64,000 bases of DNA, from the NCBI RefSeq assembly GCF_019175285.1, contig NC_056527.1, positions 50,066,192-50,130,191 on the forward strand, in the 5' to 3' direction. The notes beneath the pieces were generated by a model. The model was given only the letters and a program-made list of their open reading frames with translations, was not told the origin of the DNA and made no database searches. Each line of letters starts with the position of its first letter. Within the stretch, counting starts at the first letter, position 1. This document shows positions 11,581-23,230 of this stretch, piece after piece. The position numbers were made by a program, and so were the translations under genes. The DNA comes from Sceloporus undulatus (Eukaryota; Chordata; Lepidosauria; Squamata; Phrynosomatidae).

Positions 11581-14457
11581 ACATACACATGTATGTAGCT
11601 TTCTAAATGTGATTAGAAAGCAGTATCTTCAGGTCACTGTCTATCTCTATTTGGCACATACAACATGGCATACTCAGTACTATGCTCTTACCTCTTTTTC
11701 CTTGGCTATGCATCTTAGGTTTGGCACTTTCAAATTCTTCAGTACATTGCTTTGATGTTCCACAGCATTAGGCTCTTCTACAAGGGTACTCCTTCGGTTA
11801 TGAAAGGTGCACTGTACAATTTCAGCATTCATTATTGTTTCCCCTACGTCTACCCATCTGCTTATTTTAGCAACCTCTTCCTCACTGCTGAGTTTTTGTA
11901 TATACTTCCCATCCCCTTGCCTACTGCTTTAAACTCTCCCCCATAGCTCTGTCTATCCTCTCAGTGAGTACATTTGTGACCCTTCTGTTCAGATGGAAAC
12001 TGTCCCACCTGTATAGGCACCATCTGTTCTAAAATGCCCTAACAATCTGAAGGGGGATGCAGAATGGCAGAAACTCTCCTGGGCAGAACAAAAAATCTCA
12101 GACTGCAATTCTTGTGGGCTCCAATGGTTTACTACTTTTCCAAAAATATATTACAGTTACTGCATGAAAAAACATATGACTGAATAAAAGAAAGACAGTG
12201 GTCCTATGAAAACCATTGTCCTATGAATCACATTAATAAGAACATTTACCATTTTGCACCTCATAGCCTTAACTTACAGGTTTGAATCCAGGCTTAGTCA
12301 TATTTAGAGTTAGATTTATTCAAATCAATGAAACCTAGTCAGGAAAAGTTCCACTTACTTCAACTGGTTTACTCTAAATATGATTAAATTTCAATCCAAC
12401 TCGCATTTTTTGTGTGGTGATATTTTTATGATGTGGATTTTTTAAAAGAAACTTACAGTACATTACACATTGTTAAATTTGCAGATATGAAAGCCAGATG
12501 CAACTTTATTTCATTCTCTTGCATTCATATACTGTGAGCACAGGAGTGTCAAGTATAGCCATGATTTAACAGCATCACCCAGTATCCCAATCCCCTCCTA
12601 CACAAAAAAGGCAGCAGATGTCATCACATTATCTTATGGCTAAAACTGTGCAAATCAGCCCTTCACTCCATCACTTTGTTATGATTTATCAGTCACCGCC
12701 AAGTCGTTTGTTTATATAATGCGGCTTCACTGCAGAGTATTTACTTGCTTAGAGGCAAGTAGTGAGTAAATTTCTTTTAAAAAGAGAGGTGCCTTAGAAA
12801 AAACCCATATATAACAAATATGAATTGTGCTGAAAACTATTTGGTAACCTCTGGGTTATAACTGAAACTAGGCACATCCAGTTGGAATGGCCCTTATTAT
12901 AAAACACAACAACATATTCTTACGCAGCTGTGTGCATCTCTATAGGTAGAAGACAAGACAAGTCTGCAAACCTAAGAGTTAACTATAAAATAATGGCGTT
13001 TTATAGATGTGTAAATGGAAAAGAGCTATATACAACTACTTATGCTTTAGGGGTTTCAGTGCACAGTTATTATCCAAATGATTTCATCATTTTATAAGAA
13101 AAGAGGATTTTCATTACCACTGCAAAAATGGACCATAGAATTTCTAGAATGAAATTGGGGAGGAGGGAAATATACATATACTATGCTTCAAAATAAAAGG
13201 TGAGCCAAAAGCAAGGAGAAAATGTTCCCTGCTTTCAGACACGAAAGGAGAAAGATGGTGATCTCTATTTTTTGTTTCTTCTGAATAGCCTGGGAGAGAG
13301 ATTATTATTTTCGATCATGGAGAAAAATATAGCAATTAAAACAAACCAACGAAACCAAAACCCCAACCAAATCAGAAATGCTGCACAAATAACTATTTAT
13401 TATCCTTAAATATACAGAATACTAATGAAAAAGACTGTATATTTGCTTTTCAAAAATGATTTCACAGTTTTGAAAAAGACTGCACTGGGGAGAGATCTCA
13501 ACACCTGAAATGTCAGATATGTGCAGGGATCTGTGATGTGTATGTGGTCCTTGCTATTATGATGTGCCCCTGTCACTGTAAGGTAAGAGAGCTGAAGCTT
13601 TGTTTATCTGGCCCCTGCACAATATTGTCAGGATGCATTTCCATTTTCCAAGTGACTGCTGCCACTGTGCCACAATCTGTGCTTATTTCTCGAGCAGCTA
13701 AACCCTTTGACACTGTGGTTTTTAATTAAAATTACATTAAAGTTAATCAGCCAGAAAGAGGCTTCTGTAGAAGGCAGGTTTGATTGCAACCTGCAAAGAG
13801 CACTGAGGCTGCCAGCTCGCTAAAGATGTGCCTACAGATGCCAAGCTGTTTGCAAGAGCCCAATAGTCATTGTTGAGATGCTGAAAGAGGTCACTTCTGT
13901 TTTTAGTTTGGTTTGGTTTGAGATTTTTGAAGCACCATTACACAACTGGTAATGTACAGAGCATGTTGATTGTGCCACAAGAACCGTAGCAAAGACCCAA
14001 TGTTGATTGTGTCACAAGAACTTATGGCTGTGGTCATGTTTTGTTTTTTTTAAACTTAAACTGGTCCATTGTTCTACAAGCAATTCTAAACATTCTTTCT
14101 GTACATGAGTAAATCAAAAGACAAAATCCTTTTAATAAAGGTAAAAAATCACTTAGAAATGGAAATGTAGCTGTTGTCTTTTCTGTTTTCATCATACTAA
14201 GTATGAATTAAGTTCCACTGGTCTCAGTGTGGCTTACATGTGAATAAACATATTCCGGATCAGACTATAAAGCTCATTAATAAGATTAAGGAAGGCTGTG
14301 AATACCTTAGAATCCAGATTTTGGTGGGAGTTTGAGGTTTGGTGAGACCTATCACTTCAACCAAACCTCACAACTGACCAAGATTTGATCAGGCAGATAG
14401 CAACTGGAGTTTAAATATACCTGGAGATCCGTATGTTCTCTAGTCCTCCCCTACAGA
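11581..14457. other. Long unique stretch; possible conserved non-coding blocks
   Basis: No exon recognised. About 12660-12780 and 13490-13880 are free of recognisable repeats and have a mixed-composition, TAAT-motif-rich texture (for example TTTAATTAAAATTACATTAA near 13720) that could be conserved regulatory DNA. This is an impression only. A direct duplication of TGTTGATTGTG(C/T)CACAAG occurs at about 13964 and 14001. Confidence 0.4.
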
Positions 14458-14490
14458 AATAAAGAAAGAAAGAAAGAAAGAAAGAAAAAG
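14458..14490. repeat. (AAGA)n microsatellite
   Basis: Uninterrupted AAAG units. Confidence 0.9.
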
Positions 14491-14744
14491 AATTCTTACT
14501 CATAAGCAAGTAATAGACTTTAGCAACAGTTTTAAAAACCTATTATCCTTGTTTAGGCAAGACTATCATCATCTGAAGAAAGACTTATTTTTTTCTTTCC
14601 CATCACACCATGTTGCCACTATGCTCTTAAAAATAACACTTGCAGCCAGGCCCACTCATCCTTACAGCAGGTATGCTAACATCAGTGTGCCTTATTAATT
14701 TTAATAGGTTTACTCTAACAGTGAGTAAGTATGGATCTAACAGG

Positions 14745-14983
14745 AGTCAGCATGGTGAAGTGGTTTGAGTGTTGTATTAGGACACCGGGAAACCAAGGTT
14801 CAAATCTCTGCTTGGCTGTGGAAGCCCACTGGATGATCTTGGGCATGTTACACTCTCAGCATCAGAGGAAGGCAAAGGCCAAGGCAAATGCCCTCTGAAC
14901 AAATTCTGCCAAGAAAACCCTGTAACAGGTTCGACTTTGGACTGCCCTAAGTAAAAAAAAGACTTGAAGGCACACAACAATAT
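14745..14983 (+). mobile_element. Sauria-type tRNA-derived SINE
   Basis: Head AGTCAGCATGGTGAAGTGG with B-box-like GGTTCAAATCTC, then the body (GATCTTGGGCATGTTACACT, AGAGGAAGGCAAAGGCC) and the tail GACTTGAAGGCACACAACAA. Confidence 0.9.
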
Positions 14984-17159
14984 GAAGTCAACTTGTGAGG
15001 TACAGTATTCAATGAGACATAATTTTCATGGGAAGAGACATCCATACTGGCATTTGAGAGGAAATTTTGTCTCAATCTAGGAGTCAAGCATTTCCCATTT
15101 AATTTCTCATTTTGTGGATGGTGCTGATGTTCTATATCTGTCAACAGTTTCTCTGCCAAGGGGTTCTGGGAAGAAAGATTTCCTCTAGTTTTATATTCAT
15201 CTCTGGATAATGGTTTTCTAGAATCTGGGGGATTTAAGGGTAAATATGCTTTATAGATTTTCCTAGGATTTTCTAGTACTTTCTCGTTTTGGCTCTTTCG
15301 CTTAAGTCCCTTCCTTGAGTTATTTTCATCACATAATGTGACAGATATTTTTGGGGGTGTACTAGCTTTATCAATCCCAGGTGTTTAGAGTTTTTATGAC
15401 TGTATTGTATTATTGTATTGTATTTTATTGCTGTGCTGGCTGTGTGCCGTAATAAATGAATGAATATGAAGTCAATCCACCCTTTTCAACATCCTTTCCC
15501 TTTGCATACTAAACAAAGAACCAGTGGCCTATCAATCTACTTGCTATATTGTTACTGATCAGGCAATATGTGATTGTATGCTACTTGACATGTCTGTCCA
15601 AACACTTGGCCATTGCATTCAGTGGGTTAACTGATGGCATTTAATATACTTAATCAGATGAAAGCATTTCAAGGTTGGGTAATACTTCTCCTCACATTAC
15701 CTCTTGGTCAATTAGCAACCTTTAAGAGAAAAACAGTGTGTGAGTATCCTTTTTTTAAATCCTGTCAGTTTTTCTTAGCCATTTACCAGTCAAACAGGCC
15801 TGTGACTGAAGCTGCTGCCATCTTCTCCTCTCCAGCCAGGGTGGCTGAAAGACCAGTTCTTTATTCCTCAAGGAAACTTTCCTGTTGGCAATGAAACAGC
15901 ATTTATGTCAGAACAGCTCAAAAGGCAAAAATGAAGGGACTGCTCAAGTACATGATGCTGTCTGGTAAAGAGAGGGGAAGAGAGAGAAAGGGAGAGAGGG
16001 GGGTAGCTCATTTGACAGGACTGTTCACACCTTTTCTGTACATCTGGGAGACATTAGCTTGATTTCCCAGGATTGGTGTGTTTTTCAGCAATGTGAAGTG
16101 AAAAACAAAACAAAAATGAATGAAATAAAGAACAAGGAACAGTAAAAACAAAAGACCGACTCTTCACAAAATTGGTCCTCTGTCAGACCTTTCACATCAA
16201 AAAATCTTAAGTCATCTAAAGCCATCAACATAGGATGAATACTATCTATAAAATAAAAACTGGGTGTTTTCATGGGGTTAAGAGGTCAGCCAAAGCTAGA
16301 ACTCACAAGAAATATGGGATGTTTTAGAAGCAATGCCATACCCTTTTCAAAGTGCTGCTGACAATGTTATTCAAAACTAGACAAATTTGCACTAAGCTAC
16401 TAAGCAGACTACATCAGCAGCAAATGATATTTGTTTTACTTCTTTGAAAATGGGTCACATTCCACCCTTCTGAAAAGCCAATAAAGCGAGGTTTGTTCCA
16501 ACATTTGTCTGATGCTAATGCTTGCACACTGTCTCCCCCCCCCTTTTTGTAGGGTTCCTAGGTCTCAGCGACTGGCTCTTTTTATTCTATCCTCAGGACA
16601 AGGTGAATGTGAGATCACTGCCCTGAAAGGTGTGTGTGTGTTTATATACATTTATATTTCTCATTTGTTAGATTTGGTATTTTTAATTTTAATAGCATAC
16701 TTTCTGAAATTGTGGTAATACTCTATTTTATGTATTAGGCTTAATGTCTGGTCAGAGGCTCATCTTTGTAGCCTCACAAAATCCTGCCCGTGTGACATCA
16801 TAAAGGGTCATCCAAAAGTCTCAGGTTTTGGCGTGAAATCTCAGGGCCTTGGATCATCCTGAGATGGCAACTCTATCTTCTCCTCTCTGGCTGTTTATTT
16901 GTTGATTCTCTACTCATTATATAACATCTGTTTCTGCTATCCTTACCTCTGTCAAGATAGGCCTGTCAAGATAAGGCAGGTAATTCCTCCTTCTTTCCTT
17001 ATTTTCTGAGATTAACATCCCAACATCCTCTCTGTAATGATTACAAGGGATTCTGGATGCACTGCTTGTGACTTTATTGAGACATCAAGACACCCTGAGA
17101 AGAAAAGGGTTGACAATTAAATCAATTGAACGCTGTAGTGTCATTGGGAACATCATTCA
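14984..17159. other. Unique DNA, no gene recognised
   Basis: About 15390-15465 (TGTATTGTATTATTGTATTG ... AATAAATGAATGAA) may be a LINE 3' tail on the plus strand. A GAGAGG-rich tract lies at about 15970-16005. Short ORFs only. Confidence 0.45.
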
Positions 17160-17195
17160 TTCATTCCATCAATCAATAAATCAAATGTTTATATC

Positions 17196-17236
<41 letters not shown>

Positions 17237-17345
17237 GTTTATTTATATTTCCCACCTCTCCCAAGGATCGAGGCGGGATTACATCAATAAAATAATACAA
17301 TAATACAAATACAACTGATAAAACACTAATACTGAATTTACCACA
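17160..17345 (-). mobile_element. L2-like LINE 3' end with (AAT)n tail
   Basis: (AAT)n at about 17197-17234 is followed by AAAGTTTATTTATATTTCCC and GAGGCGGGATTACATC, the same layout as the reversed LINE 3' ends at 52.46 and 57.46 kb. Only the 3' end is present. Confidence 0.6.
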
Positions 17346-18289
17346 TTCCTATTAGTTCTCTAAAAAACAATTCATCAGTAGCCAATAATCATAGTTGAGA
17401 GTGAAACATCATCATAAGCTTTTATATATCTTGTTCTGTATTTGAGGATTTCAGATCGACATACAATAATAAAATTAATTTAGAACAAGAAATAATACAA
17501 AAATAATTTTAAAAGACTAATTGTACTTCAGTGGAATGGACTAGAGCTTCCTAGCAGAGTTCTAAATCTTTCTAAATTACATATCCCAGGATGCCATAGG
17601 ATGGAGTCAATTAAAGTGGAATCATAGTGTTATAACAGCATACCGTGAAAGGGCCTCAAAAGACATATCATCAGAATGTTTCAAAATCAGGTATGAAGAG
17701 AGGAATCTATGCAACATAATTCAGACATGCCTATTTCTGAATCTCTCAGGTGTTTGCCAGAAGTTAGTTTGCCAGCAGTTATCTACATTACATATAAATC
17801 CTGAATTCTGTCCCCACCCTGAGCTGGCTGCATGTTTGTTTACATTAGGCAGGCCCCAAACCCCAAATCAGGCTGTTTTCATAATGCTTAGGCCTGATCC
17901 AGTGTTTCTAGCCCTTTTCCTGCATTACAAAGACTTACCATTTGCTCTGGATTTTCCAAAAAACCCAGAGCAAAATAGTGATGACACATGGTCCCTGTGA
18001 AATGTCCAACTGGCCCTGCCACTGTGGATCCTAATCACTCTGAGGTCAGAATTCAGCTGTGTGTCTCAGAGTGGCTTGCGCTTAAGGTGGCAATGCCAGT
18101 ATGATAAGACAGCCACCTGTTGTTCATTGAAAACCCACAGCAGGAAAAGGGGGGATTCCAGGGGAAGTCAGGGCCAGAATATTCCAGGGACAACCCAGAG
18201 TATTCTGGCAAATGTAGATGAGCCCATAAATGGAGATTATATAAAGCAGTCTCCTTCAGTCTTCCAGATGTGCTAGACCACAACTCTCA
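17346..18289. other. Unique DNA, no gene recognised
   Basis: Two mutually antisense ORFs of 71 and 76 residues at 18053-18283 have no recognised domain. The block GGGCCAGAATATTCCAGGGA near 18170 loosely resembles text at 30.92-30.98 kb and may be part of an old repeat. Confidence 0.4.
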
Positions 18290-18432
18290 AAATCCCTCAT
18301 CCAGTTAATAAACAGCAGGGATGAGGAAGCTTTGGCCCTCAAGATGTTTGAGACATCAGTTCCCAGAAGTTCCAGTCAGCATGCCCAATGGTAAAGAACT
18401 ATAGCCCAAAACATCTGGAGGGCCTACCATTC
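18290..18432. mobile_element. Foldback MITE (hAT-like type)
   Basis: GAAGCTTTGGCCCTCAAGATG pairs with CATCTGGAGGGCCTACC, and the inner parts CAGTTCCCAGAA and TATAGCCCAAAACATC also match. This arrangement is common in lizard hAT-type MITEs. Confidence 0.5.
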
Positions 18433-19584
18433 CTTATTCACAATACAGAAAGGGAGAGAGGAGCATTTCCATGTCAGTGGCAAAAGTGAACATTGCTCTG
18501 GAAGTAGGCTGAAAAGAAATGACAAGGAAAGGCCCTTTCTCTGAATCAATACAGCCAGTAATCCAGATCTGTATATTTCATAATGGCTAAGAGCTCTGAG
18601 TGTGATGACCCAGACCTGAACCTAGTTCCCTGCAATCTATATGGATCATTTACTCCACACACTAATTGGTTCATGGACTTGTACATAGAGGCGTGACTCA
18701 TCTCATAATGCTCAATCACAGCAGGGGAAGAGATCACAGGCATAAGAGGAAAGAGAAAGCTGTCTCAGGAGGCAAAACCACTGGAATAGCCAGCTAAGAA
18801 AAACCATAGCCATTTCTTTCCCACAGAAGAGTAGAGAAACATCGCACTCGCATATGGTTTAAGGATTTCAGTACAAATGGCTTGATGTGGCTTTTATTGG
18901 TGTGCACTGATGATCTCAGGAAACAAAAGCAACAGATAAGTGTTCAGTAGACAGAAGTTAGTACTGAAATATATAGCCTTTCAACATCAGAATAAGAGAA
19001 ATCATCAAGAACATACAGTCCTTACAAAATAATCTTAATTGTTACTTGACTTTCTTAGAAGCTGAACAATCAAATGCAAAATAAACTGTTTCTTTTTCAT
19101 TTGATAGTTCAACTTCTAAGAAAAGATGGGTTTTATCATAGCTGGATATGGTTAATTACTTAATTACTAAAACAAGAACAACTATGTAATTTTGAAACAA
19201 GGATGGTGGAATTTTGGCCATCCAGATGTTCTTGACTTCAGTTTGCAGACGCCCCAGCCATCCTGGCTAATGGTGAGAGAACATGGGAGATTTTGTCCAA
19301 AACACTGGGAGCCCCAAATGTCTCCCATTGCCTTAAAAGAAGGAGGAAGAACTGAAAACTTGATCCTACAAGTCTCTTGGATACTGATCTTAGTTGGACA
19401 CATGGTTAAACTACAACTCAGTTTAGATGCATAAGCCTGCTATTCCTAACTGTCCTCTGCTCAGAAGGGGAGCACACAGCCATAGGAAACAATGGAAATA
19501 ATTGGTTCCATTTTCAAAACCACAGGGGCCAAGTTTATATATAATGACTCTCCCAGACTGGTTTAAGGAAGAGTTCTCACAATG
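18433..19584. other. Mostly unique; diverged foldback remnant at about 19200-19330
   Basis: The 19200-19330 part (CATCCAGATGTTCTTGACTT ... TTTTGTCCAAAACACTGGGA) is a weak palindrome like the 18.3-kb MITE. The overlapping sense/antisense ORFs there are artefacts of it. Confidence 0.4.
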
Positions 19585-19796
19585 AAGGCTGAATCTACAC
19601 ATCATAATTAATGCAGTTTGACACCACTTTAACTGCTGTGATTCAATGCTATGGAATTCTGGGATATGCAATTTGGTGAAATATTTAGCCTTCTCTGTCA
19701 GAGAGTTCTGGCACCACAACAAACTACAAACTCCAGAATTCTATGAGAGATAAAGTAGTGTAAAATTGCATCAATCCTGCAGTGTGTCAACAGCTT
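19585..19796. mobile_element. Foldback MITE family C
   Basis: Left arm TTAATGCAGTTTGACACCAC with AGCCTTCTCTGTCAGAGAG at the centre, and right arm ACTCCAGAATTCTATGAGAG ending CAGTGTGTC. Copies are at 30.07, 34.29, 50.38, 61.67, 63.02 and 63.21 kb. Non-coding, about 210-230 bp. Confidence 0.65.
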
Positions 19797-19798
19797 TA

Positions 19799-20033
19799 GG
19801 GCCTGAACAGATAGGCCAAACTAAAGCTGCTTCGGGTCTCTTTGGAGGTATGCTATTTAAATGACACATGCATCTTAAGAGGCCAGAAGCTGTGCCAAAT
19901 TTGCACCCCAGTCCTTAGGACTGGAGCATTACTTTGGCATAGCTTCTGGCCTCTTAGGATGGATGCATCATTTAAACAGCATACCTCCAAAGTGACCCAA
20001 AGTAGATTTATTTTGACCTGTCTGTTCGGGCCC
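19799..20033. mobile_element. Foldback MITE family A (Harbinger-like), complete
   Basis: A 235-bp near-palindrome from GGGCCTGAACAGATAGGCC to GACCTGTCTGTTCGGGCCC. Arms share GGAGGTATGCT and AGCATACCTCC, and GGCCAGAAGCT and AGCTTCTGGCC. It sits directly against family C on its left. All ORFs of 67-98 residues here come from the palindrome. Confidence 0.75.
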
Positions 20034-21106
20034 TATGTTCGGGCCTTGGATTTGGTCAGTGGGTGTCTCCTCTGCTTCCACTTCTTTGATTCTTTTGTGG
20101 GGAGGGCTATTTGTGGCAATTTCTTGGATGTGCCTTAGGGCTCTTCCAAAGATTTTCTCAACCAAAGGTGTCGTTTGTTGCTGTAATCCTATGGTTTCAA
20201 GAGCAGATTTTCTCCTTCTTAGAATATTTTGTCTTTGAATTATGTGGCATTTTACCATTTTACTGATGCACAGTAGAATTATAGCTCTAAGATATATATT
20301 TTAAAAAGAAAGAAAGAAAGAAAGAAAGAAAGAGGAGAAGGAGACATTTTTGTTCCAATATGTGTAGGAATTAAAAGTAAACCCACTTGAGGGTGGGAAT
20401 AAAATGCTGAAGCTTGTGTCAGAAAATGCCAGAAAATTATCTGGTACAACAGAAAGATCTCAGTATTTTTTTAAAAAATGAAAATTTTAAACAGAACTGT
20501 TACAACAAATACAGTATCACAACCTCACAGTACTGTATGTCTGTCCTCTCCAGAGGAGCCCATAATTAAGCCAGGGAAGTAGAGACATCTGTATCAGGGA
20601 CTACAAACTGTATGCTATAGCAAGTTTCCTAATCACTCTCACTTGCACTGGGAATTATCTTTTTAAAACCAAAGTTTATTTCCTGGCTTGCTCATCATGT
20701 CATCTTAACCTGGAGGCAGCCACTGCTCTGTCTTCTAAGGGTGGGAGGAACCCCATAAACAAACCATGGATTTTTGGGGGAGGTTTTTTGGAGAGAAACC
20801 AGCCCCAGCTTGTGCTGGGTTCAGAGGACATGATGATGGGCATGGAGCAATTAGGCAGTGTGCACCAGCCCATTGCTCAGACTAAATAAGCCAGGGTCCC
20901 CATGGTTACCTGGCTTATCATTATGATTTAACATGGCAGTTGTTTCATCCAGTTCATGAACCATGGGGTGGTTTCAAGTACAGTTTATACAAAGAAGCCA
21001 AGATCAGAAATTATAGTTTGATCTTGGCTGCAACTTTCAAAAACACAGTTTCAACAAGTAACAGACTGAAGCATCCAATTAAGATTTATCTCTATATCTA
21101 ACATGA
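20034..21106. other. Unique DNA with an (AAAG)n tract
   Basis: (AAAG)n lies at about 20307-20334. No gene recognised. Confidence 0.5.
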
Positions 21107-21123
21107 CCTCTCTCTCTCTCTCC

Positions 21124-21215
<92 letters not shown>
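21107..21215. repeat. Compound (CT)n-(GT)n-(TA)n microsatellite
   Basis: Three adjoining dinucleotide runs: (CT)n about 21107-21139, (GT)n to 21180, (TA)n to 21215. The antisense ORFs through it are repeat peptides. Confidence 0.95.
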
Positions 21216-21217
<2 letters not shown>

Positions 21218-22049
21218 TTGATGAGGTTTCCAAATGTATTTCTGAAACTATTACAATGAGAGTAGATAGGATCACAGACTTTCTATGGAACCTTCCAGTC
21301 TCAAAGAGTTACAGTATATGACTGATTCAGTTTGATCTTGGCTCATACTTTTTAAAATTTAACACTCAGAGTTCTTAGGGATGTTAAATATTATTGAACA
21401 AAGGTAGCAGTACCCATCAGTCCAACTCCTCAAGACTGCCTTCTGGAATTATTCTTCCTTGCCCAATACTTCATTACTTTGAAGGGCAATCTTCAAAATG
21501 AAGAGAGAAAATTTCTCTGTGAAAATTTGTATATGTTGTTAAAGGAAAGATAAGGCCATTCCTCTAAGGAACACAAAAGAATACATTTCAGACCTGAATA
21601 AGTCATTTGTGGACTCTGTAGTGTGGGGAGGGAATGGTACAGAACAATGTTTGACTTTTTGCTAGGAGAACCCTTTTAACTAAAGGAGATTTCGTATCTT
21701 AATTCCAGTAAGCACCACTTGTACAGAAAGAGAAGAAAAATCTAGATAGTAGTATTGCTGCTTTGGGTTGGTGACTTCTGGTGGTGAAGACTGGACAAGA
21801 TAATTAGTGTAAAGGAATAATCCAAATAAATTCTTTACAGTTCATTATAGCACTCAACCCCACATTTTAAAAACTATAGTATGAGCAAAAGCAATGTAGC
21901 TTAATTCAGTGAAATACTAGATTTCCCGGTAAAGGTAATAAAAGCACAGGCAAATGTATTTCCTGGACTTTACAACTCTTTGTCTTGCACAACCAAGTAC
22001 TAGAGGGAGGAGTGTTCTGTCTTCATGGATATCTCTCCATACCATCTTA
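21216..22049. other. Unique DNA, no gene recognised
   Basis: No repeat family or coding signal recognised. Confidence 0.5.
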
Positions 22050-23230
22050 ACTGAGAAACACACCACCAACAACATCTTGACAAAATGCTGACCTGTAACT
22101 CACATTGTCATATTTTCCTTTCTCCTGTATGATTTTTAACCCTTTGTCTGATGAAGAAGCTAGTGAATCTCATCCTGGAGAGAAGTGACCAGTGGGGTCC
22201 CAAAGGGTTCTGTCCTGGGCCCAGTGCTATTCAACATCTTTATCAATGACTTGGATGACAGAATTGGGGGCATACTTATCAAATTTGCAGATGACACCAA
22301 ATTAGGAGAAGGAGCTAATACTCCAGAGGACAGGATCAAAATTCAAAATGACTTGAATAGACCAGAAAGCTGGGCCAAAGCTAACAAAATGAACTTCAAC
22401 AGGGAGAAATGTAAGGTACTGTACTTAGGGTGGCAAAATGAAATGCAGAGATATAGGATGGGGGACACCTGGCTGAACAAGACTACATGTGAAAGGGATC
22501 TAGGAGTCCTAGTAGACCACAAGTTTAACATGAGTCAACAGTGTGATGTGGCAGCTAAAAAGGTCAATGCAATTTTAGGTTGCATCAATAAAAGTATAGT
22601 GTCTAGATCAAGGGAAGTAATAGTGCCACTCTATTCTGCTTTGGTCAGACCCCACCTGGAATATTGTGTCCAATTCTGGGCACCACAAATTCAAAAAGGA
22701 CATTGAGAAACTAGAACGTGTCCAAAGGAGGGCGACTAAAATGGTGAAGGGTCTGGAAACCATGCCCTATGAGGACAGACTCAGGGAGCTGGGGCTGTTT
22801 AGCCTGGAGAAGAGAAGGATAAAAGGTGATAGCCCTGTTTAAATATTTGAAGGGATGTCATATTGAGGAAGGAGCAAGTTTGTTTTCTGCTGCTCCAGAG
22901 AATAGGACCCGGAGCAATGGATGCAAGCTACAGGAAAAGAGATTCCACCTCAACATTAGGAGGAACTTCCTGACAGTAAGGGCTGTTCGACAGTGGAACA
23001 CACTCCCTCAGTGTGTGGTGGTGTCTCCTTCTTTGGAGGTCTTTAAGCAGAGGCTGGATGGCCATCTGTCGGGGATGCATTGATTGGGATTTCCTGCATG
23101 GCAGGGGGTTGGACTGGATGGCCCTTGTGGTCTCTTCCAACTCTATGATTCCAAGCTTCAAAAACTTGCAAAATGTATTTTATGCATTTTGGTTGTCCCA
23201 ATAAAAGCATCGTTGTCAATTTTGTACAAG
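22050..23230 (+). mobile_element. Repeat with a hammerhead-like core, split by a CR1 insertion
   Basis: The outer segments 22050-22167 and 23154-23230 align in order with the unsplit copy at 50635-50830: CCTGTATGATTTTTAAC, then CTGATGAAGAAGC, then after the CR1 GCTTCAAAAACTTGC, TGTATTTTATGCATTTTGG and CCAATAAA. The CTGATGA box (22148-22154) and the later CAAAA/CGAAA box are the two core boxes of a hammerhead ribozyme. Penelope-like retroelements are known to carry such motifs, so this may be the 3' end of one. Family assignment is inference. Confidence 0.5.
22168..23153 (+). mobile_element. CR1 LINE, 5'-truncated, reverse-transcriptase C-terminal half and 3' end
   Basis: An intact 173-residue frame (22185-22706) starts at SGVPKGSVLGPVLFNIFIND, carries the catalytic FADD and continues through DLGVLVDHKFNMSQQ and [13 protein letters not shown] to a stop. 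Downstream, in other frames, follow [15 protein letters not shown] and [11 protein letters not shown], so the rest is frameshifted. The 3' UTR ends GGTTGGACTGGATGGCCC ... CAACTCTATGATTCC, the usual CR1 end. Strongly 5'-truncated and dead, inserted in an older repeat. Confidence 0.92.

Noticed and set aside
19842-20258. Overlapping sense and antisense ORFs of 67-98 codons
   Set aside because: Symmetry products of the family A palindrome.
21051-21321. Tyr-Ile and Cys-Val repeat ORFs
   Set aside because: Translation of the compound dinucleotide microsatellite.
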